Below are positions 45,363 through 53,392 of a stretch of DNA of 64,000 nucleotides, one piece after another; the stretch's first letter is position 1; every line of letters starts with the position of its first letter. The notes beneath the pieces were generated by a model. It was not told the DNA's origin. It saw only the letters and a program-made list of their open reading frames with translations, and ran no database searches. A program made the translations under genes and the position numbers. Source of the stretch: an uncultured Lachnospiraceae bacterium (GTDB taxonomy: Bacteria > Bacillota > Clostridia > Lachnospirales > Lachnospiraceae); NCBI GenBank assembly GCA_945868435.1, contig CAMBLG010000005.1:84059-148058 (forward strand), given 5' to 3'.

Positions 45363-45415
45363 AGCTATCGGACTGTAAAGTGTGTCTGATAGGGTATAGA
45401 AAGGTGGTCGTTGTA

Positions 45416-45808
45416 GTGGGTGAACAGTATATTACAGAGAAGGTTGGTCTTTCTCTCTTGGATGGAGTAGAGGAAGTCCGCCAGCGTGCATGTGAAAGAC
45501 CGGAACATTATACCGTTGGGCATGTGTTGTTTCTGTGTGAGAAGATGGTTTCCGTTTATACCGGGACAGGGGTTATACCGGAGCATTCCGGCTTGGCCCT
45601 TCTGGATGGCATAGAGGGGATCCGTAAGAAAATGACGCAGAGGCCACAGAATTATACTGTGGATTATACAGTACGTGTTTTCTCTGCCCTGATTGCAGAA
45701 CAATGTGGGTATGATAATCGGGTTGCATGGACAAAAAAGCTGCTGTCTTTGTCAGAAAGCCGCTATTATAGGCGGTATCATGGCATCAAGGGACAGTTTC
45801 ATTTGTAA
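45416..45808 (+). CDS. Small protein of two tandem repeats, UBL operon
   Basis: A 130-residue protein, not recognised. It consists largely of two ~47-residue repeats: 'GLSLLDGVEEVRQRACERPE' then 'HYTV', and 'GLALLDGIEGIRKKMTQRPQ' then 'NYTV', plus a basic C-terminal tail. The GTG at 45416 follows AGAAAGGTGGT, the operon's usual site. Tandem repeats between JAMM and E1 genes suggest a small adaptor, but nothing shows its role. Confidence 0.6.
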   Translation: MGEQYITEKVGLSLLDGVEEVRQRACERPEHYTVGHVLFLCEKMVSVYTGTGVIPEHSGLALLDGIEGIRKKMTQRPQNYTVDYTVRVFSALIAEQCGYDNRVAWTKKLLSLSESRYYRRYHGIKGQFHL

Positions 45809-45848
45809 AACTATAGTTTTAATCCAGTGGAAAGGAGAGGGGTTGTCA

Positions 45849-45878
45849 ATGTATGACAACCCCATGTATTCAATATGA
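45849..45878 (+). CDS. Nine-codon leader peptide in a hairpin loop, coupled to the E1 gene
   Basis: ATG at 45849 encodes MYDNPMYSI, and its stop overlaps the E1 start (ATGA). AAAGGAGAGG is the only good ribosome site here. A perfect 10-bp hairpin GGGGTTGTCA/TGACAACCCC (45839-45863) places this ATG exactly in its 5-nt loop. E1 translation is thus predicted to depend on reinitiation after the leader peptide. Confidence 0.6.
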   Translation: MYDNPMYSI

Positions 45879-47287
45879 GTGATGTTGATATTATTGTTGT
45901 TGGCCTGCAGGGGGCAGGTGGCTTCTTTGCAAAGGAGCTTGCACGTTTATTGTTCAGTGTAAAAAACATGGAGTGGGGAAACAGAAATATAAATCCTTCT
46001 CTTACGCTGTTCGACGATAAGGATGTCGTTAAATCCGATGTCGAAACAGGAACATACCTTCCGGAAGATATTGGCTGGAATCGGGCAGCAGTATTGGGAG
46101 GGTGCTTAAAGCGGGCGTATGGAGAGAAGAAAAAAATTGAAGCCTATGCCCAGGCATTCTCGAAAAAAGCTGCAGAATGTTTTTGGAATGATAAGCATGC
46201 AAGTTATGTCGATAGTGGTAATCTGACGATTGTGGCTGATTTTTCGATGAATAAAGGATCTTTGGAGGCGGTCGCTTTCCTGAAAGAGAAAAAGAGCGAT
46301 GTGGTTCATCTGATTATGCGGGAGAATGGAATTGGTATTTCTTATAAGGTGGGCCGGTTTTATAAGGAGGCTGAAGTAAGCCGTAAGAAGACTTCGCATG
46401 ACGTTTCTGATGTTTTACAGGTTTCGCATAGTTTTTTGGCTGTGGTAACCAGCCTTCTGAATGGCGAACTGGTGGATGGCAGAGAAGTAAATTACGACTT
46501 ATTCGATGTAGCAGGTGCTTCGCTGGCAAGTCTTCCATATGGGAACAAAAAGAGCCGGTGGCTGGTAGTGTGTGTCGGTGCCGGGGGTACGGGTGGAAAT
46601 TTCTGCAAAGAATTTCCTCATGTTATGCTTAAGCGTAAAAACCTGTCCCTGCTAATTATTGACGGTGACCGTGTGGAGGAGAAAAACACTGCGCGGCAGC
46701 CTTTCTTAAAGGCTGATTTACAGCAAAATAAGGCCCAAATTCTTTGCGAAGACCTGTTGCGGGATTATCCAGTGCTGCAGGGCAGAATTGCTTCTTATGG
46801 CGCTTATCTGGACAATGTAGAGGATGTGGAAAAGGCAGTCTCTTCTGTTAACGGGGTGTTTGATGAGGTTCTTCTGGTCGGCTGCGTTGACAATCATGCG
46901 GCGCGGCGTGTTCTGCAGTCCTATCATGCAGGGAAAGAGAATTCCATCTATATCGATGCGGCAAACGAGTGGTCAAATGGAGAGGTTGTTGTTTCGGCAA
47001 GGAAGAACGGCATGGATTTTTCTCCGGTACGTTCCTTCTATTTCCCAGAGGTAATGACCGATACATCTCCGAGTGCATCACAGTTAAGCTGTGGGGTGGT
47101 TAATGAGAGTGCTCCGCAGCATCTGGTGACAAATCTTGCATCCGCGCAGCACATTTATTCTGTGCTCATGCCTCTTTTTTCAGAAGGGCATATTCATACT
47201 GGAATCCTCTTTTTTGATGCGTTTCGCGGGTTTTCCCGTTATCAGCCGTATAGTGCTCTGATGAATAAGGAGGCTGCCTATGCATGA
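45875..47287 (+). CDS. E1-like (ThiF/PRTRC-type) enzyme with two Rossmann domains
   Basis: A 470-residue protein. The C-terminal half is a complete adenylation domain: 'VVCVGAGGTGGNFCKEF' (about 231-247), 'LLIIDGDRVEEKNTARQ' with the conserved Asp and Arg, 'NKAQ', and a candidate catalytic Cys near 406 ('SQLSCGVVNESAPQ') as in PRTRC ThiF proteins. The N-terminal half repeats the fold in weaker form ('IIVVGLQGAGGFFAKELARL', 'LTLFDDKDVVKSDVETG'), recalling the inactive/active pair of eukaryotic E1s. It should activate the UBL C-terminus and pass it to the E2-like protein. It overlaps the next gene by 8 bases. Confidence 0.8.
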   Translation: MSDVDIIVVGLQGAGGFFAKELARLLFSVKNMEWGNRNINPSLTLFDDKDVVKSDVETGTYLPEDIGWNRAAVLGGCLKRAYGEKKKIEAYAQAFSKKAAECFWNDKHASYVDSGNLTIVADFSMNKGSLEAVAFLKEKKSDVVHLIMRENGIGISYKVGRFYKEAEVSRKKTSHDVSDVLQVSHSFLAVVTSLLNGELVDGREVNYDLFDVAGASLASLPYGNKKSRWLVVCVGAGGTGGNFCKEFPHVMLKRKNLSLLIIDGDRVEEKNTARQPFLKADLQQNKAQILCEDLLRDYPVLQGRIASYGAYLDNVEDVEKAVSSVNGVFDEVLLVGCVDNHAARRVLQSYHAGKENSIYIDAANEWSNGEVVVSARKNGMDFSPVRSFYFPEVMTDTSPSASQLSCGVVNESAPQHLVTNLASAQHIYSVLMPLFSEGHIHTGILFFDAFRGFSRYQPYSALMNKEAAYA

Positions 47288-48113
47288 TGGGGATGAAAAA
47301 GAGCAGTATGAAAGGATTCGTGCAATCTGTGACGGACTCAAAAGTTATTCAAAGAAATTCCAAAGGACGGCAGAGGATGTCATGGAAGGGTATGGGGATT
47401 CTGATTTTCGAATCTTAATAGCCGGAAAGATTCTGGCAGCCTATGCGGTTCGACTTCTAAAGGAAGATGGTGGTTTTGTCTTCGATGAGCTTCCAGCGCT
47501 CGAAGATTACGAAAAACGACATCCTGGATTCAACACAATGGAATCATTTTTGGGAGACAATCTCTATGACTATAGTGAATGGTCGCAGCGGTACTGTGAA
47601 GAAATGTATCAAAAGGCTGGTTGGAGTATTGACCGGGTTCTCATGAGTGAGGTTGTGGATGTTGAAGCAGTAGGAGATTGGAGCGTGGGTGATGTACTTG
47701 AGGCTTATTTGGCAGAACGGCCGGAACGGGACTATATGAGGGAATGGATCGAAGAAGCTCTTGTGTTTGAGAGGGAGGACGAATATAACCATTGTGAAGA
47801 AATTATGATGATGTTTAATCCCGGTCTTCCTGTCGTAAAGGAGTTTTTTCAAGTGCATCGTGAGTATCGCAATAGGGAACCCTTTGTGGAACTATTCGAT
47901 GAGCTGTACGATATGGCTCTTGCGCCCTTTCCATATATGGAGGATGCGGAGTCTGTTGTTCTTAATGGAGTTCCGGGAGTGCTTTTGGGGTTCTACTATT
48001 ATAGTTCGATGCAGGCGCAAACCGGTGCTCATCTTTTAAATCCGCTTCACGCAGCGGCTGCTGTGGCACTTGAAAAGGTAAGATGCGTTCTGGCTGGAAA
48101 GTATGGTCTTTAG
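47280..48113 (+). CDS. Unknown acidic protein A downstream of E1
   Basis: Not recognised. A 277-residue, mostly helical acidic protein. It shares a block 'YCEEMYQKAGWSI' with 'FMDDCYSALGWTI' of the next gene and 'FVIRVFQELGWDA' of the one after. The C-terminal helices are also alike ('LHAAAAVALEKVRCVLAGKYG'). The three are probably divergent tandem paralogues. The start overlaps the E1 stop, so translation is coupled. Candidates for substrate adaptors or targets of the UBL pathway. Confidence 0.55.
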   Translation: MHDGDEKEQYERIRAICDGLKSYSKKFQRTAEDVMEGYGDSDFRILIAGKILAAYAVRLLKEDGGFVFDELPALEDYEKRHPGFNTMESFLGDNLYDYSEWSQRYCEEMYQKAGWSIDRVLMSEVVDVEAVGDWSVGDVLEAYLAERPERDYMREWIEEALVFEREDEYNHCEEIMMMFNPGLPVVKEFFQVHREYRNREPFVELFDELYDMALAPFPYMEDAESVVLNGVPGVLLGFYYYSSMQAQTGAHLLNPLHAAAAVALEKVRCVLAGKYGL

Positions 48114-48160
48114 TGTAATTGCGGGTGTATGAATATATATATCCCGGGAAAGGTGGTTTT

Positions 48161-49051
48161 ATGAATCAATTATCATTTTCGCAGATTAAAGAATATTATC
48201 AGACGTATTATCTGGTAATGAAAAAGGTGTATCGCCTTGTGTCCGAGAATTATGAGGACTGGAGCGTTCATATGCGAGAAGGAAGATTTTGTGCCGGGAA
48301 GGTTCTGATGCTTCCACTTGTCGAGCAGCTTCTTGGCGAACTTTCGGTTCCGCTTAAGAAAAAATATCGGATTTCGTTTCCAAAAGAGGAACTGGAAGAC
48401 GGGGATCTTGATTTTGCCTGGTGGGAGTATGAGTCTGGTGATGTCCTGGAGGAATTTATGGATGACTGTTACTCTGCTTTAGGGTGGACGATTTCTTCCT
48501 ATTCTCCGGAAAATCATTTTCTGGAGTGGGCTATGGAGAACGGTTTTGAAGAGATGGCTGAACAGGGTTATGAGGCTGATGAATTACCGGATAAGATCAA
48601 GAGTGCGTATCTGGAGAGTATTGATAAAGGAACTGGCGTTCCTCTTGCGGGTGGACCGCATGGAATGTACAGGGGGTATTTTCATGCGCTTGCAGATATG
48701 ATGCTATTTGGAAACTGGAGTGTCTATCAGGTAAAGGTGTATCAGAATGAGAAGGTTGCGGCTGCGTATTCCTGTATTGCAAAGGGCAATGTCCCAGAAC
48801 GGTACCGTGAACTGTTTTCCACGTTGAAGGCAGATGTGTGTTGTCCTCTTCATAGAAATATGGCGGTTGACCCGGTTGAAAATATCGGAAATGATATTGC
48901 GTGCTTTGCACTCAGCTTTTCCTGTTATAACGATACCGGGGAGGAGATTCTTTCTGTGCTTTATGATCCATACAAGGCACTTGCAGCGGCTCTTTTAGAC
49001 CGGCTGTGTGATCTGATTATTCAGGAAGCGGAAGAGAAGAGGGCTGCGTAA
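48161..49051 (+). CDS. Unknown acidic protein B downstream of E1
   Basis: Not recognised. It has 296 residues: a helical N-terminus ('YLVMKKVYRLVSENYEDW'), the family block 'FMDDCYSALGWTI' (about 103-115), a Gly-rich 'GVPLAGGPHGMYRGYFHAL' segment and a helical end ('DPYKALAAALLDRLCDLII'). The start at 48161 has the operon-type GGGAAAGGTGGT site. Probable paralogue of the flanking genes. Confidence 0.55.
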   Translation: MNQLSFSQIKEYYQTYYLVMKKVYRLVSENYEDWSVHMREGRFCAGKVLMLPLVEQLLGELSVPLKKKYRISFPKEELEDGDLDFAWWEYESGDVLEEFMDDCYSALGWTISSYSPENHFLEWAMENGFEEMAEQGYEADELPDKIKSAYLESIDKGTGVPLAGGPHGMYRGYFHALADMMLFGNWSVYQVKVYQNEKVAAAYSCIAKGNVPERYRELFSTLKADVCCPLHRNMAVDPVENIGNDIACFALSFSCYNDTGEEILSVLYDPYKALAAALLDRLCDLIIQEAEEKRAA

Positions 49052-49052
49052 G

Positions 49053-49856
49053 ATGGATGAGAGCATGATTATTTCTGTGTGTGATCTGATCCGGTGTGCG
49101 GATCAGGAACTCTTGCTGGATCCGTCTGACGAACAATTCTATTGTGGAGAACTCAAGGACTTTGGAATGTTTTTAGCTCACCGGAAGTTTTCCATGGAGT
49201 TGATCAGAAGGGTTCTCGGGCTGACTGTTTACGTTCCGAACGTTGAACGATATGAGTCTTCTTTGGATGCCATCGAACAGGTCGATGAGATGAGCGGCTA
49301 TATGGAATCCTTTGTCATTCGCGTTTTTCAAGAACTTGGCTGGGATGCCGACGTAGAGGATCTGACGGATGCTTTTGCCGGTGCAACAGACGGAGGTGAC
49401 GAGGATTTGGACAAGATTATGGAAGGAGTCGACGAAACCTTTTTTGAAGAAGATGACGACTGCAGGGTGAAAATAGCGGACGGAATAAGCGGTCTGTTGG
49501 ATTATTCAGACAGTATTACGGGCGTATATGTTTTCATCGTAAAAAACAAAAGGCTTGGAAGTCTCATAGAGCGGTCAAAGCAGGATGAGGCACTTTATCA
49601 GTCCTGCGATTTCCAGACGATACTCCATAATATCCGGAATTTCCGGAATGTCCGAATGTGGCTCGAGCATGGTTCCGATTCGTGCGTATCGAATGGATCC
49701 TTTTGTTATTATTCCTTATATTGGGATGGCAGTCAGGATATTGTCAGTAATACCAATATGATGGATCTTGGCATTCTGCTGGAGGCGGCGCAGATCAATC
49801 TGTGCATGGACCGGCTGGAAAAACAGTTTGGAAGCACCGTGCAGGATGTGGCATAA
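49053..49856 (+). CDS. Unknown acidic protein C downstream of E1
   Basis: Not recognised. It has 267 residues, strongly acidic in the middle (runs of Asp/Glu near 105-140), with the shared 'FVIRVFQELGWDA' block (about 88-100) and a helical C-terminus ('ILLEAAQINLCMDRLEKQFG'). It starts 1 base after the previous stop. It ends the UBL operon at a strong terminator. Confidence 0.55.
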   Translation: MDESMIISVCDLIRCADQELLLDPSDEQFYCGELKDFGMFLAHRKFSMELIRRVLGLTVYVPNVERYESSLDAIEQVDEMSGYMESFVIRVFQELGWDADVEDLTDAFAGATDGGDEDLDKIMEGVDETFFEEDDDCRVKIADGISGLLDYSDSITGVYVFIVKNKRLGSLIERSKQDEALYQSCDFQTILHNIRNFRNVRMWLEHGSDSCVSNGSFCYYSLYWDGSQDIVSNTNMMDLGILLEAAQINLCMDRLEKQFGSTVQDVA

Positions 49857-49862
49857 GAGAGT

Positions 49863-49898
49863 GGGAGAGTACGTATGCAGCGTGTTCTCCCTCTTTTT
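49863..49898 (+). terminator. Rho-independent terminator ending the UBL operon
   Basis: An 11-bp stem GGGAGAGTACG/CGTGTTCTCCC with two G-T pairs, 7-nt loop, and a T-rich tail. Confidence 0.85.
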
Positions 49899-49994
49899 GT
49901 GTTCGGATTGTGTTACATGCGTATTACATAAGATTACAAAATATTACACAATTAATGATTGGAAATAGAGGTATAGGAGCATCCAGGGACATGC

Positions 49995-50316
49995 TATTTC
50001 GCCTTGTGTCATAGAAGCCCGAAACACTCATGCCCCTCGTTTCTCCGCTGCGCCGTAGGCGCGCTCCTTGGCTGACGTTTCTTTTCTCCCCTTCCTTCGT
50101 TTTCCTGCACGCGCATCCTCTCTGTGTTTTCTCATTCTCCTCTCTTTCTCTTCTCAAAAGAGACCCCTGCGGGGCAAACAAGGGACGGTTTTTATATCGA
50201 GAATATGGGGAGAACTGTCATGCGCGATGCACCGGGAAGGGATGATTTTTCTCATGCCGGAAGAAGGTAGAGCGGGGCAGGGATGTATTCGTGTTTCCAT
50301 GACACAAGGCGAAATA
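49995..50316. repeat. 18-bp inverted repeat flanking a pyrimidine/purine-biased segment
   Basis: TATTTCGCCTTGTGTCAT (49995-50012) is repeated as its exact complement at 50299-50316, 286 bases apart. The first half between them is C/T-rich, the second G/A-rich. On the minus strand CCCCGCAGGGG followed by TCTCTTTT (about 50160-50179) looks like a terminator. No credible gene is present. Could be a non-coding RNA, an origin-like site or a boundary scar upstream of the DGR region. Confidence 0.6.
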
Positions 50317-50345
50317 ATAATTTTTAAGAATTTTCTCCGGAATTG

Positions 50346-50376
50346 TTGACATTTTATCTTGGGCTGTGACTACACT
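50346..50376 (+). promoter_or_regulatory. Conjugation-type promoter 5 (19-nt spacer), before the stalk/DGR operon
   Basis: TTGACA (50346-50351), 19-nt spacer ending GGGCTGTGAC (50361-50370), TACACT (50371-50376). It drives the stalk protein and the DGR target gene. Confidence 0.75.
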
Positions 50377-50499
50377 CATGGTAAGAAGGAGAAGCACGCC
50401 TTTTAGCTTACTTTCTTCCTATTATAATGGATCCGTTCGGATCATTTACCTATGGTAGATACGGGGATTCCCGTTTCTATATTGTACAAGGAGCAAACT

Positions 50500-53379
50500 A
50501 TGAAAGCAAAGGAGGAGAACATGTTGAAAAAACGAAAAAACGGTCCAGGCATTCCGTTATATGCCGCTTTGGCGGTTATGCTGGCACTGGTTCTGATCGG
50601 TACGTTTACAATCGGTCGGACGACTGGACAAAAATCTGTTCTTGCGGATACGTTTATTGACAACGTGTCAGCAAAAACAATCGCAGAGGTCGAAGACGAA
50701 ATTGCGGCCGGTATCTCGCAGGATGTGATACGGGATGCCGTAGTCACACAGTTTTCGACGGAAACAGTAAAGGAGATGATCAAGGAAAGCCTTGGGGACA
50801 GTATCACGGAGTCACAGGTTGACGCGATTACAGAGACGGTTATTTCTGAGGTATGCGCCGCTGTTGCCGACTCTGCGCCGCAGGAATTTCTTACTTCTGG
50901 TCAGAAGTCAGAGGTTAAAAAGATGATCTCTGAGACGGTTACGGAGAATCTTGGAAGCACGGATGTGGGAGACATCTCTGACGCCGACATTGAAGCAGTC
51001 AAAGAGCAGGTCTATTCGTCCTTAAAAGGGACGGTTGCATCCATGGTGCAGGAAAACATCAGTAACTATTCCTACACCTTGAGCGATGCGGACGTGGAAA
51101 AGATCACGAACACAATCAATGTGGAAGAGGTTGTGAAAAAAGTGGTTGAAGAGGAGGCCGTTGTATCGGAAGCAGACTTTTCGAAACTGCAGAAAGATAT
51201 CACCGCTTCCATAAAGGAATCCGTAAAGACTCCTGTGGCGGGTGTTGACTACCTGACTGCCAAAGAGGTCACAGCGATCGAGGATGCGGCGGCTACAAAG
51301 GCAAGCCAGACTGTATCGACGGAACTGACGGGTGTAAAAACCAATCTGAATACTGTTCAGACTTCTGTTTCATCCATGAATTCACAGATGTCAACGCTGT
51401 CAGCCAGAGTAGCGAGCCTAGAGAGTTCTGGTGGCAGCAGTGCATCTAATCAGGACGTTCAGAATCTACAGAATGCTGTTGCAACCATTAATCAGAACAT
51501 AACCGATATCAACGCGGCGGCAGAAGCGCTGGCCGGCAAGGTTGATATTACAAATGGTTTTCTTCGGAGGATAACTGCAAGTAACGGCAGTATTGACGAA
51601 GCGGAGGTCGTGGATACATCAGGTATGTCTATCGCCGAGTTTGTAAATATCCTGGCCGGTAACGAGATTGAGTATACAACGGCTATCAATCAGCTGTATG
51701 GCTACGTAACACAGCTGCAATCCCTTGTTGGTGGAAATATTACTACCTTGTCAAGGGATGTTGCATCTCTCCAGGCAGGACTCGATGCCGCATCCGGAAC
51801 GATCACAACACTGTCCCAGGCGATTACAGACGAAGAGAATGCGCGGATTTCGGCAATTGACGAGCTTTCTTTGGCACTTGGAACAGATATTGGCGCCGTA
51901 AATGACGCACTGGAAGCATACAAGAGTGTGGTTTCCAATACCTATGCAACTCCGGAGGAAATTACAGAAGCACAGGAAACCCTAAGAGGTGCACTGACGC
52001 AGATTACGGATGATCTGCAGGATAAGTATGATTCCTTGAGTGATGACACAAGGGATGCTGCAGATGCGATCAATGGCCAGATCGACTCCATTTTAACCTC
52101 CCTGTCAAGCGAAGGTGATATTGGAAGCACGATTGATACCATTGATTCTGCCGTCGGCACTCTTAATACAAGCGTAAGCGGATTAAACTCTTCTTTGTCT
52201 ATTCTGTCTGAACAGTTGACAGTAGAGCAGACGGCAAGAATTGAAGGGGATGAAGCCGTAAAGGCCGAACTGGAAACACAGCTGTCCACAAAGGTTGCGG
52301 AGGTAAACAGTGCGCTGGAGGCATACAAAAGCGTGGTGTCCAATACCTATGCAACACCGGCTGAGATAGCGGAAGCAAAGCAGAATCTTGAAGCAAGCAT
52401 ATCCTCCTTGGACGCTACAATCATTGCAAATAAATCGGTGCTCGATCAGCTGGATACTGACACGAAGGCAAGCGTTTCTGCCATTCAGGGTTCAATTGCA
52501 TCAATGAATGCGACGTTGGGGAGCAATGCAGATGATATTGACGCACTGGAAACTGCAGTCGGCAATATCAACAGTAATGTGGGAACCGTGCAGACGTCTC
52601 TGGCAGAAGAGACCTCTGCCAGAGAACAGGCGGACAACACACTTGACGGAAAGATAACAGCTGTAAATCAGGCCCTTGATGCATACAAGACAACGGTTGC
52701 GAACACGTATGCGACACCAGCGGAGATTGCAGCTGCCAAGTCTGAACTGGAAACAGCGGTCGGAGAGCTGGAAACGGCGCTTGGAACGGTTGAGTCCACG
52801 GCAGGTACAAACTCAACAAACATCACGGCAGCACAACAGGCAATTGCAGCCATCCAGCAGACACTTGCATCAGATGAATCGGATATTGACGGTCTGCAGA
52901 ATGCGGCAAACGATCTGAATACTGCGGTCTCCGGGCTGGAAGGCCAGTTAAATGCGCTGTCAGAAAGCATTTCTGGCGGCACTGGCGATAATGAAATCCT
53001 GGAGTCAGCAGCTGGAGGAATTGGAGGGAGCACTATTCTTGCAAAGCTTGGTTCTATCTGGAACCTGATTGCAGCAAAGGACTCCTGGGCAGAAAATGTC
53101 CTTCTGCATAACTCTGCTGGAGCAAACAGTGGGAAAGATGTATACCAGGAAACCAATTCAAATGGCGATCTTGTATATGTGCTGGATGGATCTGAACTGG
53201 GTCTTAATTTCAAGACAAATAGTGACGTAACGATAAAGTATAACGTAAGTACGCCGGACATTATTGTGACCTATGAGCAGGGTGACGGATACTTAAAAAT
53301 TATCGTGGACAAGGACTGCAAAACACTTGTTACCGGAGATATAACAATTGACAGTATTCACGTAGAGAGCCAAAAGTAG
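50500..53379 (+). CDS. Membrane-anchored coiled-coil stalk protein with internal repeats
   Basis: A 959-residue protein. A basic N-terminus and one transmembrane helix (about 17-38) are followed by some 800 residues of predicted extracytoplasmic helix rich in Ala, Ser, Thr, Glu and Asp, typical of long surface fibres. Three copies of a block like 'LEAYKSVVSNTYATP' begin at nt 51910, 52315 and 52675. A beta-rich C-terminal domain of about 90 residues ends it. It lies 13 bases upstream of the DGR target gene, so both should be displayed together. ATG 50500 and 50521 both have good ribosome sites. Confidence 0.7.
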   Translation: MKAKEENMLKKRKNGPGIPLYAALAVMLALVLIGTFTIGRTTGQKSVLADTFIDNVSAKTIAEVEDEIAAGISQDVIRDAVVTQFSTETVKEMIKESLGDSITESQVDAITETVISEVCAAVADSAPQEFLTSGQKSEVKKMISETVTENLGSTDVGDISDADIEAVKEQVYSSLKGTVASMVQENISNYSYTLSDADVEKITNTINVEEVVKKVVEEEAVVSEADFSKLQKDITASIKESVKTPVAGVDYLTAKEVTAIEDAAATKASQTVSTELTGVKTNLNTVQTSVSSMNSQMSTLSARVASLESSGGSSASNQDVQNLQNAVATINQNITDINAAAEALAGKVDITNGFLRRITASNGSIDEAEVVDTSGMSIAEFVNILAGNEIEYTTAINQLYGYVTQLQSLVGGNITTLSRDVASLQAGLDAASGTITTLSQAITDEENARISAIDELSLALGTDIGAVNDALEAYKSVVSNTYATPEEITEAQETLRGALTQITDDLQDKYDSLSDDTRDAADAINGQIDSILTSLSSEGDIGSTIDTIDSAVGTLNTSVSGLNSSLSILSEQLTVEQTARIEGDEAVKAELETQLSTKVAEVNSALEAYKSVVSNTYATPAEIAEAKQNLEASISSLDATIIANKSVLDQLDTDTKASVSAIQGSIASMNATLGSNADDIDALETAVGNINSNVGTVQTSLAEETSAREQADNTLDGKITAVNQALDAYKTTVANTYATPAEIAAAKSELETAVGELETALGTVESTAGTNSTNITAAQQAIAAIQQTLASDESDIDGLQNAANDLNTAVSGLEGQLNALSESISGGTGDNEILESAAGGIGGSTILAKLGSIWNLIAAKDSWAENVLLHNSAGANSGKDVYQETNSNGDLVYVLDGSELGLNFKTNSDVTIKYNVSTPDIIVTYEQGDGYLKIIVDKDCKTLVTGDITIDSIHVESQK

Positions 53380-53392
53380 AAAGGAGAATAGA

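Noticed and set aside
49924..50181. Minus-strand Arg-rich frame in the gap before the stalk operon
   Set aside because: The translation looks like that of a non-coding repeat and lacks any ribosome site; it is better explained by the strand-biased inverted-repeat segment.
51910..52730. Three evenly spaced repeats in the stalk gene considered as a CRISPR or recombination array
   Set aside because: Spacing is 405 and 360 bp and the frame is preserved; they are coding repeats of a fibrous protein.
52668..53261. Minus-strand frame (197 codons) under the stalk protein
   Set aside because: Antisense to the repetitive stalk coding sequence. Its Ser/Ala-rich translation mirrors the repeats, and no start signal is seen.
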